Source of the DNA: Undibacterium pigrum
GTDB lineage: Bacteria > Pseudomonadota > Gammaproteobacteria > Burkholderiales > Burkholderiaceae_D
Assembly (NCBI RefSeq): GCF_003201815.1
Contig: NZ_QJKB01000002.1
Coordinates: 62,001 to 126,000, forward strand
Length of the DNA stretch: 64,000 nt
Direction of reading: 5' to 3'
Positions 1-8,519 of this stretch are shown in pieces. The notes under the pieces were generated by a model. The model was given only the letters and a program-made list of their open reading frames with translations. It was not told the origin of the DNA and did no database searches. Made by a program: the position numbers and the translations under genes. Position 1 is the stretch's first letter, and every line of letters begins with the position of its first letter.

Positions 1-595
1 CGCTCTGAGGAAAGGACAACATCCTCACTCTGGCGAAATCTTGCTTATCAATCCAGAATTCAGCCTTATCGGCGTGGGCTTCATTCTCATCGATCGTTAC
101 TTCAACTTGATTCGGATATAGCCAATGCCGGCTGCGCTCATTTGCATTCCGGAACTTGATTGAATACTTTACGCCTTTTTGGAAACCGCCAGCAGGTCCT
201 ATGCGAAAGAAGTGAGACTGCCCTTGGATTTGCGCATTCCGCTCAGGCTTGGGATGGAATTCCTCGATAACAGCTTTGATTTCTTCATTTTTTTCATGAT
301 TCGAAATCGCGAACAGATCTGGTGCCAGACTCCTCAAAGATGCATTTTCCTGACCAGACGTCAGTTCAAGGAAACGATCCTCACTTAGTATGAGTACTAC
401 ACCGCGCGCATTGGACGGCAAACGCCCGCCATGCAAAAACCCAGACTCTTCCTGAAACAGGCAACTACACGCCTGTGCTGCATCCGTGAACAGATAGTTC
501 GTTCCCAGTCCCACAAGAAAAATTGTCAGATAACGGCTAAATTGACTCTTCAATTTGCGCACGGAATAAGCATAAGACAAGTGAGGCAAATGCAT
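1..595 (-). CDS. Secreted protein of unknown function, 3' end beyond the window
   Basis: The frame is open from an ATG at 595 down to base 2, so the first 198 codons are visible and the C-terminus is missing. The N-terminus has a basic stretch (VRKLKSQFSRY), a hydrophobic core (LTIFLVGLGTNYLF) and then AQA followed by Cys-Ser-Cys at residues 43-45. This reads as a signal peptide cleaved after AQA near residue 42. A classical lipobox needs Leu at -3, which is absent, so a secreted or periplasmic protein is more likely than a lipoprotein. The rest is soluble and charged. I do not recognise the family. The 5' side (596-771) has no gene and should hold its promoter. Confidence 0.6.
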   Translation of the reverse strand, partial: MHLPHLSYAYSVRKLKSQFSRYLTIFLVGLGTNYLFTDAAQACSCLFQEESGFLHGGRLPSNARGVVLILSEDRFLELTSGQENASLRSLAPDLFAISNHEKNEEIKAVIEEFHPKPERNAQIQGQSHFFRIGPAGGFQKGVKYSIKFRNANERSRHWLYPNQVEVTIDENEAHADKAEFWIDKQDFARVRMLSFPQS

Positions 596-771
596 GATGG
601 ACAGGTCAGTAATAAATACAAGTTCGGAGGATGCTCGTAAACATGGTATATAGCAAACACTTTCAAACAAACAGTGGCAGATATTTTCCAAAATTTGCGA
701 CAATCGTGCGTCACCCAAGGTCTTACTAAGAGGCTGTTGCTAAATTGCGATGGCCAGGCGTAGCCGCATCG

Positions 772-891
772 TTAACAGTCATCTTTTCCCAGAAAAATTT
801 CATCTGTAGACGGTTCTACATAGATCTTCAATTTTTCGGTTTTCGTATTTTTCAAGACAAGATTCATTTCCGGGTCTCCAATTTGTTGCAT
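772..891 (-). pseudogene. Small ORF or truncated remnant of an immunity-type small protein
   Basis: A 39-codon frame starts at ATG 891 (an alternative start is ATG 867) and ends at TAA 774-772. Its product contains NLVLKNTKTEKLKIYVEPST and stops shortly after. The pattern (short polar N-terminus, then VEP and acidic residues) resembles the first half of small proteins often met in immunity-gene arrays, as I recall them. That would make this a truncated relic. It lies in the 596-927 gap between the secreted-protein gene and the next plus-strand gene. The rest of that gap shows nothing else I can name. It may simply be a chance frame. Confidence 0.25.
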
Positions 892-927
892 TAATTCTGA
901 TCGGGCTACAGGCCTGGAAATTTCTGC

Positions 928-1662
928 ATGCTAAACTTTACCTTAACCCTCATTTTTGACCAAATTGGAGTCGATTTGAATTATCTGGAACTTTTATTAA
1001 ATTGCGGCTATTCAACAGAAATAATAAATATTGCCAAAGGCGATATTAAGGTACCAGAATACACTTTTAAGGCACTAGCTGATTTAAGCTTTGCCTTTCC
1101 TCCAGCCCTGATTCCATTATGGAGCAATGCCAGTTGGCCAGGGTATATCGGCATTGTTAAACATTGGTTTGGCAATCAACCCGATACCTTCGTTGAATAC
1201 TTTTCTGGCGAGACTTCCATTATTGAAATAGCCAAAAATTTACAACAGCTAAAGGCATGGATGGTTTTCGATTTTTTAAGCAATGTGCCAGATGCTGATG
1301 AAGTCGGGCGATTTGCTGAGTCAATTGGATTTTGTCGGGCAGATGAGGTTGAGACCATTTTTGCGGAATGCGAAGATGTATCTGATCTAGCGTTTTTAGA
1401 TATTTTTAAAAGTGACCTTCCTTCTATTCTCAAACGTGATGAAAGATTAGGTAAACCTGAATGGTGGTCATCATCATCAGGAGTTGACGAAATTCGCAAT
1501 CAAATAAACCATGGCCAATTTGAACAAGCCTGGTTACAACTTAATAGCGGGGTATCCAATAAATCCGAGATAGCTAGCATTCTAAGTTTGCTATCTGGTC
1601 ACGTGGAAAGAAAAACAGAGTTCCAGATTTTGATTTCTTGTTGGAGCACAGCCAATTCATAA
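928..1662 (+). CDS. Hypothetical protein, 244 aa
   Basis: I do not recognise this protein. It has no signal peptide or membrane segment and is rich in Trp, Phe and Asp/Glu, with PPALIPLW and YIGIVKHWFG near residues 58-82. Those aromatic patches are typical of soluble orphan proteins in polymorphic-toxin immunity regions, but the family is unknown to me. The ATG at 928 has only a weak upstream purine run (CTGGAA). Starts further inside the frame are possible because the first 15 residues look less constrained than the rest. It lies on the plus strand ahead of the frameshifted SUKH gene, while four other small genes face them on the minus strand. Its base composition is AT-rich compared with the genes after 4.4 kb. 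Confidence 0.6.
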   Translation: MLNFTLTLIFDQIGVDLNYLELLLNCGYSTEIINIAKGDIKVPEYTFKALADLSFAFPPALIPLWSNASWPGYIGIVKHWFGNQPDTFVEYFSGETSIIEIAKNLQQLKAWMVFDFLSNVPDADEVGRFAESIGFCRADEVETIFAECEDVSDLAFLDIFKSDLPSILKRDERLGKPEWWSSSSGVDEIRNQINHGQFEQAWLQLNSGVSNKSEIASILSLLSGHVERKTEFQILISCWSTANS

Positions 1663-1756
1663 ACTGCGTAGTGGCAATTTTTTTGCGAGGGAAACGCGTA
1701 CAAACTTGCACTGCAAGCCTCCTACGCTGGTTATTTGATAAATAAATGGAAGTTGC

Positions 1757-2154
1757 ATGGACCAATATTCTGATTTGCTGCACTTGGTAAGTACCAACGC
1801 ATCCTTAGGAAAATTAAAGCCTGTTGATCCAGTATTATTTCAGGAAAATCAATTGACCATGGAAAATTGCCATCCGACTATGTAGAGTTCTTGACTTCAA
1901 TTGGTGCGGGGACTATTGGAGATAGTCAATACAGCTTATATTCCGGCTTGATTGATCCAGATTTTATCTACGGTGATGATCGTCAACAAGTTGAAAATAT
2001 TCTTTTTTTTGGTGACGATTTTCAAGGCTTCAATGCTGGTTTCAAGACCGACGAAGCCTGGTGTATAGTTGAAGTCAATCCCCTGGACTTAGAAGTAAGC
2101 ATCGTTGCACCAAATTTCCAAACCTTCATCCGGGAAATAATCGCACAACTATAA
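1757..2154 (+). pseudogene. SMI1/KNR4 (SUKH-type) family protein, frameshifted
   Basis: Two frames together give a SUKH-like protein. Frame one starts at ATG 1757 behind GGAAG and reads MDQYSDLLHLVSTNASLGKL, ending in LTMEN before stopping at 1883. Frame two picks up at 1867 as LPSDYVEFLTSIGAGTIG and runs through NILFFGDDFQGFNAGF, WCIVEVNP and TFIREIIAQL to the stop at 2154. LPxDYxxFL, the GDDFxG stretch and the final F-I-R helix are the family's usual landmarks. One extra A in the AAAA run at 1863-1866 would join the frames into about 132 residues, a normal length. Family members are often immunity proteins against secreted toxins. Either the gene is inactivated or the base is a sequencing error in a homopolymer. 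Confidence 0.75.
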
Positions 2155-2209
2155 ACTCACATAATTTGCCTGAAAATTACTCCCGAAAATTTTTTGCACA
2201 TAGAAAACA

Positions 2210-2689
2210 TCAAAGAACTATGTCCTGAACTCCCACTTCTTCCAAGCATTCATCAACAAATTTAACCGCCAATCCCAGCGAAGGTTCCCACGAACAATCA
2301 TAAAGCAAACCAACAATTCTTTCATTTTCGCCAAACGAGGGTTGAATAATAATTTCAGTTAGTAAGACGATAGCGCCTAGTTGTGATGGACTGTGAATAA
2401 TTGGAGCCAGCTCATCAGCAAATTCCATGCCAAATCTGTCCCTATATTCCTGGCAATTATCTTGGTAGTAACCAAATATAGCCTCTTCAGCTTGTGCAAG
2501 AAATAAGTCTGCTTTTTCGTCAAACCGCTGAAAGGCCTCTCGCTGACTAGATTCAATTTCATCGTCCTCATCACAAGATATAGCAAGGTTGACGCTTATT
2601 GCTTTACCCAAAAAAATGCAACGATATGGTCGAGTCCAACCATAATCATAATTGAGATCACCTAGTACCCGGTCCTTGAGTTTATTCAC
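2210..2689 (-). CDS. Hypothetical protein, 159 aa (DUF6985/DUF2004-like)
   Basis: This is a soluble acidic protein with no signal peptide. The start is a GTG at 2689 with GGGAG six bases upstream. The central region (QREAFQRFDEKADLFLAQAE, then IFGYYQDNCQEYRDRFG) is helical. The C-terminus is GLAVKFVDECLEEVGVQDIV, and the closing VGxQDI motif is what I remember from the DUF6985/DUF2004 group often found in immunity clusters. That assignment is from memory and tentative. It is the last of four co-oriented minus-strand genes spaced 65-70 bp apart, each with its own weak start signal, so they could form one transcript or be separate cassettes. Confidence 0.55.
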   Translation of the reverse strand: MNKLKDRVLGDLNYDYGWTRPYRCIFLGKAISVNLAISCDEDDEIESSQREAFQRFDEKADLFLAQAEEAIFGYYQDNCQEYRDRFGMEFADELAPIIHSPSQLGAIVLLTEIIIQPSFGENERIVGLLYDCSWEPSLGLAVKFVDECLEEVGVQDIVL

Positions 2690-2759
2690 TATTCACTCCC
2701 ATACTTTTTTATATCAACGCACGTAGTGGCGACTCCCCCCGTGCTAAATGAATAGCATT

Positions 2760-3194
2760 TCAAATTCGCACGACACTGAAAAATGAGTTGGTACTGATGT
2801 CAGAAATCTTTATCGCAACTAATATTGAAAACCCGGTTTTCTTAATATGCAAAGCATAAAGTCCAACAGGAAACTCAAGGAATATTCCACCTCTTAAGGC
2901 TTCAGGCTCTAATCCATCACTGCTCACTTCTTCGGCAGCGCCAAAGAACACTCGTCCAGAATTGAGCTTCAAATTTACGCTCACATCTGGCTCATCTATA
3001 GTATCGACGATAGAGACAAAGTATTTCCCATCACTTTTAAAATTCAAGAAAGCCACATTACCGTTATTCACTTCCTGAATTTCAGCGCTTGAAACACTCC
3101 ACCAGTCCGCATCGTCTTCAAGACGATGTTTTAAACATGCCAGGTCAAAAACGCACATGGTCGCAGTGTCGGTTACAAATTCAAAAGTATGCAT
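2760..3194 (-). CDS. Hypothetical protein, 144 aa (DUF6386-like)
   Basis: The N-terminus reads TDTATMCVFDLACLKHRLED followed by DADWW, and residues near 45-60 read EVNNGNVAFLNFKSDGKYFV. I associate the ATxxVFDLxxLKHR...DADWW pattern with DUF6386, a small family of unknown function; this is recall, not a search. The protein looks like a soluble beta-rich domain with no signal peptide. The start ATG at 3194 has only a weak purine stretch upstream. It sits in the middle of the minus-strand array and shares its AT-rich composition. Confidence 0.6.
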   Translation of the reverse strand: MHTFEFVTDTATMCVFDLACLKHRLEDDADWWSVSSAEIQEVNNGNVAFLNFKSDGKYFVSIVDTIDEPDVSVNLKLNSGRVFFGAAEEVSSDGLEPEALRGGIFLEFPVGLYALHIKKTGFSILVAIKISDISTNSFFSVVRI

Positions 3195-3264
3195 AGAAAA
3201 TTCTTCAATTCAGTTTTCGTAATCGCTCCCGAAGCTTGGATATGCCTAGCTTGTAATTCCCGCT

Positions 3265-3552
3265 CTAGTCATCATCATCGTAGTTGAACACTCCTAAGAA
3301 TCTGACTATGTCTGACACCTTCTTCTTTGTTTGGCTGTCATCAAAAGAAAAATTTAATTGCATCACTACCCAGGCTATTTCATTGATACCAATGGCTTGA
3401 GCTGATGAACAAGCATTACTGCCAAAAGATTTATTGTATGAAAGTTGATTAACTAAGTTTCCAATCGCATCCGTTTTCTCCAGAGCTGGAATACATTCCT
3501 GAAAATCAAGGTCGCAGAAATCCACACCACAAAGATCTTTAAGCAGATCCAT
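3265..3552 (-). CDS. Hypothetical small acidic protein, 95 aa
   Basis: I do not recognise it. It is acidic (it ends in four Asp), has several Cys in the N-terminal half and contains INEIAWVVMQLNFSFDD, followed by a basic KKKVSDIVRFLGVF helix. There is no signal peptide. Position, size and composition match neighbouring immunity-type genes, but no family can be named. The ATG at 3552 lacks a clear ribosome site, so translation may be weak or depend on the upstream gene 65 bp away. Confidence 0.45.
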   Translation of the reverse strand: MDLLKDLCGVDFCDLDFQECIPALEKTDAIGNLVNQLSYNKSFGSNACSSAQAIGINEIAWVVMQLNFSFDDSQTKKKVSDIVRFLGVFNYDDDD

Positions 3553-3617
3553 GTCACTGCGCTGATGTTCTAACCCAACTCATATGGAAACCACCCCATC
3601 CTTTTCATTTGAGTTCA

Positions 3618-4217
3618 TTAGACTATTCTTTCTCCCAAGTTTTTCATGTATTCATGGATATTATTTTCGTCGAAATGAACTAGGTCAAAACCAAAATTGC
3701 TACAAAGATTTTTCTGCAAGTCCTGTAGCAGGCTTTTATCTGCGAAATAAACGCCATCCAGATCCTCCACATCATGCACTGAAGGCACTAAGCCATATGG
3801 CATTTTTTCGAAGTAATCAAAAATGTTACGTTTATCAGCTTCACCTACTAAGCTTGATTCGACAACATAAGCAAGTGCGTCTATACCCAAGTATCTCGAC
3901 AAGAATTCAATGTCGACAAAATAACTCACCTCGTCTATCAATCCTGAAATCTTTGGTCGAATATTTGGACGAACTAACATTCCCACCCAAAAATCATTTG
4001 GCAAGCTTCCCCATAAAAACGGTGTGCTCAAAATGAAATCCAGCACATATTGATGATGCCAATTTAGGCTCATTTGATGCTGTAAAATTATTTCAAAATT
4101 AAACTCTTCCAATTCATCAGAATATTTTCTGAAATAAGAAATCCCCACTGCACCCGATGTTCCATAGCCGTCATACATAGACGTCAACAGTAAAGAAAGC
4201 TTCTTTATTTCTTGCAT
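3618..4217 (-). CDS. Hypothetical protein, 199 aa
   Basis: First gene of the four-gene minus-strand array. It starts at ATG 4217 behind AATGAGAAA. The protein is soluble, Leu- and Tyr-rich, with no signal peptide or obvious catalytic motif. The visible blocks are QHQMSLNWHHQYVLDFILST, a Trp-rich FLWGSLPNDFWVGML, and a C-terminal acidic tail. I cannot name a family. The long gap to 4475 contains AT-rich sequence likely to hold divergent promoters for this gene and the binding-protein gene; no clear terminator or operator is visible there. Confidence 0.5.
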   Translation of the reverse strand: MQEIKKLSLLLTSMYDGYGTSGAVGISYFRKYSDELEEFNFEIILQHQMSLNWHHQYVLDFILSTPFLWGSLPNDFWVGMLVRPNIRPKISGLIDEVSYFVDIEFLSRYLGIDALAYVVESSLVGEADKRNIFDYFEKMPYGLVPSVHDVEDLDGVYFADKSLLQDLQKNLCSNFGFDLVHFDENNIHEYMKNLGERIV

Positions 4218-4474
4218 TTTCTCATTGCCTAAACAAGTTTGATTTATGAAATTTATTCCCAGTCGATCTCCTACGTACTTGAATGCACATAAATTCTGGC
4301 GGCGTTATTATCTTAACAAAGAAATCTCACACTTAACACAAGCCCTATTTACACCTATCCCCAAAAATCCATATTCATTATTGCCGACAACACCCTTATC
4401 ACCCATCTTTTTCCTCCAAGATAAAACCTCATGCTGACCCCGAAGCCAGCAGTAAAAATATCTGGAGAACGACC

Positions 4475-5497
4475 ATGCGAGTCTGTATAGACAAGTACAA
4501 ATTCATCTGTACCATTCTGCTGTTCATCGCTGCAAGTACTGGCTTCACAGCCAGGCTGGCATTTGCCGCAGAAGCACAAAAGATTTTCTACGTACGCCCA
4601 GTCCCTGAAAATGATGACCCCTACCTGCAACAAGGCAGCGATGGCATTAAGCAGGCAGCGCAGATGTACCAGATGCAGGCTACTACACTGGCCAGTCAGG
4701 CGGACCGTGCAGGCAGGCAAAAGCAACTGGAAAATGCCATCAGGCTGGGGGCGAATATTATTGTCATGATAGGGTATGAATTCAGGGAATTGCTCGATAC
4801 CGTGCCGCGTACTGCGCCCCATGTGCGTTTCGTGATGCTGGAACAGTGCATCAGCAATCCACCTCCCAATCTCTTGTGCATCAGCTTTCGTGAAAGCGAA
4901 GCCAGTTATCTGGCGGGCATGGAGGCAGCGCTGGTATCAGTCAGCGGCAAGATAGGTGTCATCGGGGCAGTGAAAACACCGCTAAAACAAAAGCCTGTCG
5001 ATGCCTTCATCGCCGGAGCGAGATCAGTCAGGCCGGATGCTGACCTGAACCACATCGTCTGGATAGAAGGCAGCCAGCCCTTCAATGACACAGCACGTGC
5101 CGAAGCACTGGCGAAGAGCATGCTGGCGGACGGCGTGGATATGATTTATGCAGCCGCTGGCAGCAGTAATAATGGGGTATTCAAAGCGCTTGCAGGCAAC
5201 AGCAAGGCACGCGCCATAGGCAGTTATGTCAACCAGTGCCCTAGGACTGCGGGCAAGGTTATCGACAATATGCAGGTGCATGGCGATACTGCCATCAGTC
5301 TGGCGGTCGCGGCTATTTTGGCTGGATCAACTGCAACCAGAATAGAATATGGTTTGAAGGAAGGAGCAGTATCGCTGACCGGTATCAGCACTGATGCGGC
5401 ATATTCTGATTGCGATATCCTGCGCCAGCGGCCTGTGCTGCAAAAACTGCGTGAAGCCAGTCAGGCGATTATCAAGGGCAAATTGAAAGTGGATTAA
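4475..5497 (+). CDS. BMP-family (PnrA-like) ABC transporter substrate-binding protein
   Basis: Predicted periplasmic binding protein of the basic membrane protein (BMP/Med/PnrA) family, whose characterised members bind purine nucleosides. Residues 1-31 form a signal peptide (ICTILLFIAASTGFTARLAF, cleavage after FAA). The fold signature is present: YLQQGSDGIKQAA, then IIVMIGYEF, SYLAGMEAALVS with GKIGVIGA, and DVDMIYAAAGSSNNGV-type loops. The start ATG at 4475 has GGAG seven bases upstream. It lies opposite xdhABC-guaD, 12 bp from the convergent tautomerase stop, so a role in purine or nucleoside uptake is a reasonable inference. No permease or ATPase genes accompany it in this window, so it must use partners encoded elsewhere. 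Confidence 0.8.
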   Translation: MRVCIDKYKFICTILLFIAASTGFTARLAFAAEAQKIFYVRPVPENDDPYLQQGSDGIKQAAQMYQMQATTLASQADRAGRQKQLENAIRLGANIIVMIGYEFRELLDTVPRTAPHVRFVMLEQCISNPPPNLLCISFRESEASYLAGMEAALVSVSGKIGVIGAVKTPLKQKPVDAFIAGARSVRPDADLNHIVWIEGSQPFNDTARAEALAKSMLADGVDMIYAAAGSSNNGVFKALAGNSKARAIGSYVNQCPRTAGKVIDNMQVHGDTAISLAVAAILAGSTATRIEYGLKEGAVSLTGISTDAAYSDCDILRQRPVLQKLREASQAIIKGKLKVD

Positions 5498-5509
5498 GTT
5501 TATTCAGGC

Positions 5510-5698
5510 TTACTTTTTATCCGACCACAAAGTCCCGCCAGAAGCCCAGTCTTCGCGCTTGATTTCCTGGATGATGATATCCACAGCATCGAGGGAGCAA
5601 CCCAAGGTTTGGGCACTGGCTTCGGTGACGGCTTTGACGAAGGCACGTTTTTGCTCGAGCGTGCGGCCTTCAAACATTTGTACATTGATGGTGGGCAT
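5510..5698 (-). CDS. 4-oxalocrotonate tautomerase family protein
   Basis: A 62-residue protein of the tautomerase superfamily, which normally forms hexamers. Translation from ATG 5698 gives MPTINVQMFEGRTLEQKRAF, which puts Pro directly after the initiator Met. That Pro is the catalytic base after Met removal, so this start is preferred over longer frames that would bury it. Arg12 and the KxxFVKAVTEA helix match the family. A role in purine breakdown is not established for this small family, but it is the last gene of the xdh-guaD group, 53 bp after guaD, so it may be co-transcribed. True substrate unknown. Confidence 0.85.
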   Translation of the reverse strand: MPTINVQMFEGRTLEQKRAFVKAVTEASAQTLGCSLDAVDIIIQEIKREDWASGGTLWSDKK

Positions 5699-5751
5699 GG
5701 TTTTTCCTTGAAAGGTATTGGACATTGTTGAACAATACCCACCATCATAAA

Positions 5752-7080
5752 TCACTTATGCCCGGCTTGTCGCTGATGTACCAGTTTGCCTGCTGCATAA
5801 GTTGCAGCTACTGTGCGGTCATCCCCCAGCAAAGCCAGGGCAAACAGCAATTCATCAAGGCTCTCTGTATGTCCGGTACGCCGTGCCAGCAAGGGCGTGG
5901 CTTGCGGGTCAAGCACAATGAAATCAGCTTCTGCATCCTTGACGAAATTACCTATCGTGCCTTCCAGCTGCATGCTGCGTGCGCCACCTAGGGTTGCCAG
6001 GTAAAACATGCGCAGCGCAGGCAGGTAAGTACCACCCAGGCGTGCCATCTTGTAGGCTTCGTTCATGGTGCGCAACATCGAAAATGAAGTGCCGCCACCG
6101 ACATCGGTGGCCAGTGACAGGCTGACTTGCTGGGCATCGGCACGTTCAAAATTGAACAGGCCACTGCCAAGGAAGAGATTGGATGTCGGGCACATCGCCA
6201 CTGCCGATTGTGTTTCTGCCATACGCGCACGGTCAGCATCATCGAGCCAGATGCAATGGCCGTACATGGCACGCGGGCGCAGCATGCCGTACTGGTCATA
6301 CACATCGAGATAGCTGCGTGCTTTTGGATACAGTGATTTGACCCAGGCAACTTCATCGGTATTTTCTGCGACGTGGGTCTGCAAGAAGGTATCGGGATAA
6401 GCTTGCGCCAACTCACCTGCCAGCTGCATTTGTGCGTCGCTAGAGGTAGGTGCAAAACGCGGTGTGATTGCATATAACTGGCGGCCACGTTTATGCCATT
6501 TCTTGATCAGGGTTTCGCTGTCGCGTATGCCGCCCTCGGCAGTATCGCGCAGGAATTCAGGACAATTCCTGTCCATCAGGACCTTGCCCGCCACCATACG
6601 CAGATTGCGTGCTTCACTCTCGGCAAAGAAGGCTTCGACGGATTCAGGATGGACGGTGCAATACACCATCGCCGTGGTGGTGCCACAGCGCAGTAATTCA
6701 TCAATGAAAAAATGCGCGACCTGGGCACTATGGTTGATGTCGGCAAACTGGCGTTCAGTCGGGAAAGTATAAGTCTCCAGCCAGGGCAGCAAACCGGGTG
6801 CTGGTGAGGCGATCATGTCAGTCTGGGGATAATGGATGTGGGTATCGATAAAACCCGGCACAATGAGTTTGCCGCGGTAATCGATGACTTCTGCCCCCTC
6901 AGGCAGGCTGGCATGCAATTGCGCATATTCACCTGCGGCGACGATCTTGCCACCATCAACGATCAACAGGCCATCTTCATGCCAGGCATAAGCCTGTTCA
7001 TGAAAGGCCGGGTCTTGCTGGAAATGCAGCACACTGGCGCGGTAAGCTTGCAGATTGGTGTTACTTGAAATATTGCTCAT
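5752..7080 (-). CDS. guaD: Guanine deaminase
   Basis: Converts guanine to xanthine plus ammonia and feeds the xanthine dehydrogenase encoded just upstream. It is a 442-residue amidohydrolase. Metal ligands appear as DTHIHYPQ near residue 80, LQTHVAEN and YGHCIWL in the middle, and Asp in ATDVGGGTSFSMLRTM. PGLLPWLETYTFPTE is characteristic of guanine deaminases. I place the start at ATG 7080 (MSNISSN); a longer frame reaches 7128 but adds non-conserved residues. The gap to xdhC holds a palindromic repeat element, which may separate the two on the transcript. Confidence 0.92.
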   Translation of the reverse strand: MSNISSNTNLQAYRASVLHFQQDPAFHEQAYAWHEDGLLIVDGGKIVAAGEYAQLHASLPEGAEVIDYRGKLIVPGFIDTHIHYPQTDMIASPAPGLLPWLETYTFPTERQFADINHSAQVAHFFIDELLRCGTTTAMVYCTVHPESVEAFFAESEARNLRMVAGKVLMDRNCPEFLRDTAEGGIRDSETLIKKWHKRGRQLYAITPRFAPTSSDAQMQLAGELAQAYPDTFLQTHVAENTDEVAWVKSLYPKARSYLDVYDQYGMLRPRAMYGHCIWLDDADRARMAETQSAVAMCPTSNLFLGSGLFNFERADAQQVSLSLATDVGGGTSFSMLRTMNEAYKMARLGGTYLPALRMFYLATLGGARSMQLEGTIGNFVKDAEADFIVLDPQATPLLARRTGHTESLDELLFALALLGDDRTVAATYAAGKLVHQRQAGHK

Positions 7081-7237
7081 CGTGGTCTTTCTGAATTCTG
7101 TCTTGCAGGCGCAATCAAGCCAGACCACGACTTGTTCATCAAGTCTGCCGGTCTGGCGTCACATTCGCATTGATCTGGTGGGTGCTAAGCGCTAACAGCG
7201 AGAGTTTAACGCTTAGCCAGCGAGTGACACTCATATA

Positions 7238-7394
7238 GTGAACTGTAACAGTAAAAAACAGAGTGCCTTCCACTTGCGCGACGATCATGGCTGCGTTGCA
7301 AATGCTCGCGATAGTTCACTATCGCTGCGCTTTGCGCCTTGCCCTGATCGCCGGGCAAGCGTCTTTCACTTCCGTTTTTACTATTACAGTCCAC
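7238..7394. repeat. Palindromic repeat element, copy A
   Basis: A 157-bp imperfect palindrome. The outer arms at 7238-7257 and 7375-7394 match at 18 of 20 positions when inverted. The centre (7308-7325) is a hairpin with stem GCGATAG and loop TTCA. Read on the minus strand, the roughly 56-bp core matches the elements at 55.7 kb and 48.6 kb, with the central stem replaced by a different self-complementary sequence in each. The xdhC stop codon at 7384 lies inside the right arm. Confidence 0.75.
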
Positions 7395-8481
7395 TTGCCT
7401 GTCTTTCTGTATTAGATGCAAAAACATCAGAGCCTATGCGCGCAAGCACTCGGCTGAGTTCTTTTTGCTGATGGATGTCATGCTCTTCCCAGACCTGCAA
7501 GAGCTGGGCGGCGACGGAGGCGGCAATCACTGCCGGTTGCTTGCCATGTATGCCGGGCAAGCCTATGGGGCAGACCATGTCATTGAGGCGGGTAGCCGGT
7601 ATGCCACGTTCACGCAGGCGGCGCTCAAACTGTACACGCTTGGTTTGCGAGCCTATGAGGCCAAACCAGCCTACATCTGGCAGGCGCAGGATATGCTCGG
7701 ACAGTTTCTGGTCCAGTGCATGGCTATGCGTGAGCACGAGGAAGGATGTTCCCGGAGCGGCTTTGGCAATCAGGGCTTCTGGTGTATCCGTCGCTTCTAC
7801 CGTGACATTGGCTACCAGCCTGGTCGGAAACATATCTTCGCGTTCATCGACCCAGGTGATACGGCAAGGCAAATCAGCCATGGCACGAACGATGGCTGCA
7901 CCAACATGGCCAGCACCAAACAACATCAGGTGAGCGCGGTAAGCGAGGCAGGAATCGAGCAGCCAGCGCTGGCCCGCTGCATCCGTCAGGACCTGACAGG
8001 GATTACTGGTATCAATTTGCACTGGCAAACCCGCAGGCCAGGCAGAGCCTGTCAAATGTGTACCGTTGGCATCGCACAGGCTTGGTTCTTGCGCACTGTC
8101 CAGCGCCAGCAAACGCCAGCTATCCTGTCCCAGACGCCAGCGCTGGTTCAGGCAATTCAAGTAAGCCAGACTATCAGCCTGCACACGTTCAAAGGCCAGA
8201 TGCACGACACCGCCGCAGCATTGACCCAGGCTGGGGCCTAACGGGAAACGTTCAAAGCGGCGCTGGGCGGCAAGCTGGCTTTCCGGCATGGCCAGCATGC
8301 TGCGGGCGATTTCTGTGGCCTTCATTTCCAGATGGCCGCCACCTATGGTGTCGAATAATTCATCTGCCGTGACCAGCATCTTGGCACCTGGCTCACGCGG
8401 GCCGGAACCCAATACAGTGGCAACCGTCACCAGTATCTTGGGGGCGGCTTGTGTGGCAATTGCATTTAACCAAAGCTTCAT
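7384..8481 (-). CDS. xdhC: Xanthine dehydrogenase accessory protein XdhC
   Basis: Binds the molybdenum cofactor, supports its sulfuration and loads it into xanthine dehydrogenase. The 365-residue protein shows the N-terminal XdhC/CoxI domain (TVLGSGPREPGAKMLV, TIGGGHLE, then GQCCGGVVHLAFE) and a C-terminal Rossmann domain (LMLFGAGHVGAAIVRAMADL, WVDEREDMFP, GLIGSQTKR). The CCGG pair is the family's conserved cysteine motif. It starts 38 bp after xdhB and is surely part of the same transcript. The last codons and the stop fall inside palindromic element A, so the element may have supplied the present C-terminus. Confidence 0.93.
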   Translation of the reverse strand: MKLWLNAIATQAAPKILVTVATVLGSGPREPGAKMLVTADELFDTIGGGHLEMKATEIARSMLAMPESQLAAQRRFERFPLGPSLGQCCGGVVHLAFERVQADSLAYLNCLNQRWRLGQDSWRLLALDSAQEPSLCDANGTHLTGSAWPAGLPVQIDTSNPCQVLTDAAGQRWLLDSCLAYRAHLMLFGAGHVGAAIVRAMADLPCRITWVDEREDMFPTRLVANVTVEATDTPEALIAKAAPGTSFLVLTHSHALDQKLSEHILRLPDVGWFGLIGSQTKRVQFERRLRERGIPATRLNDMVCPIGLPGIHGKQPAVIAASVAAQLLQVWEEHDIHQQKELSRVLARIGSDVFASNTERQASGL

Positions 8482-8519
8482 GATGAACTCGCTTGTCTGA
8501 CTTTATGTCTGAATTTAGC

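Noticed and set aside
7465..8241. 258-codon plus-strand frame
   Set aside because: Antisense to xdhC, whose domains are clear; the product has no family features.
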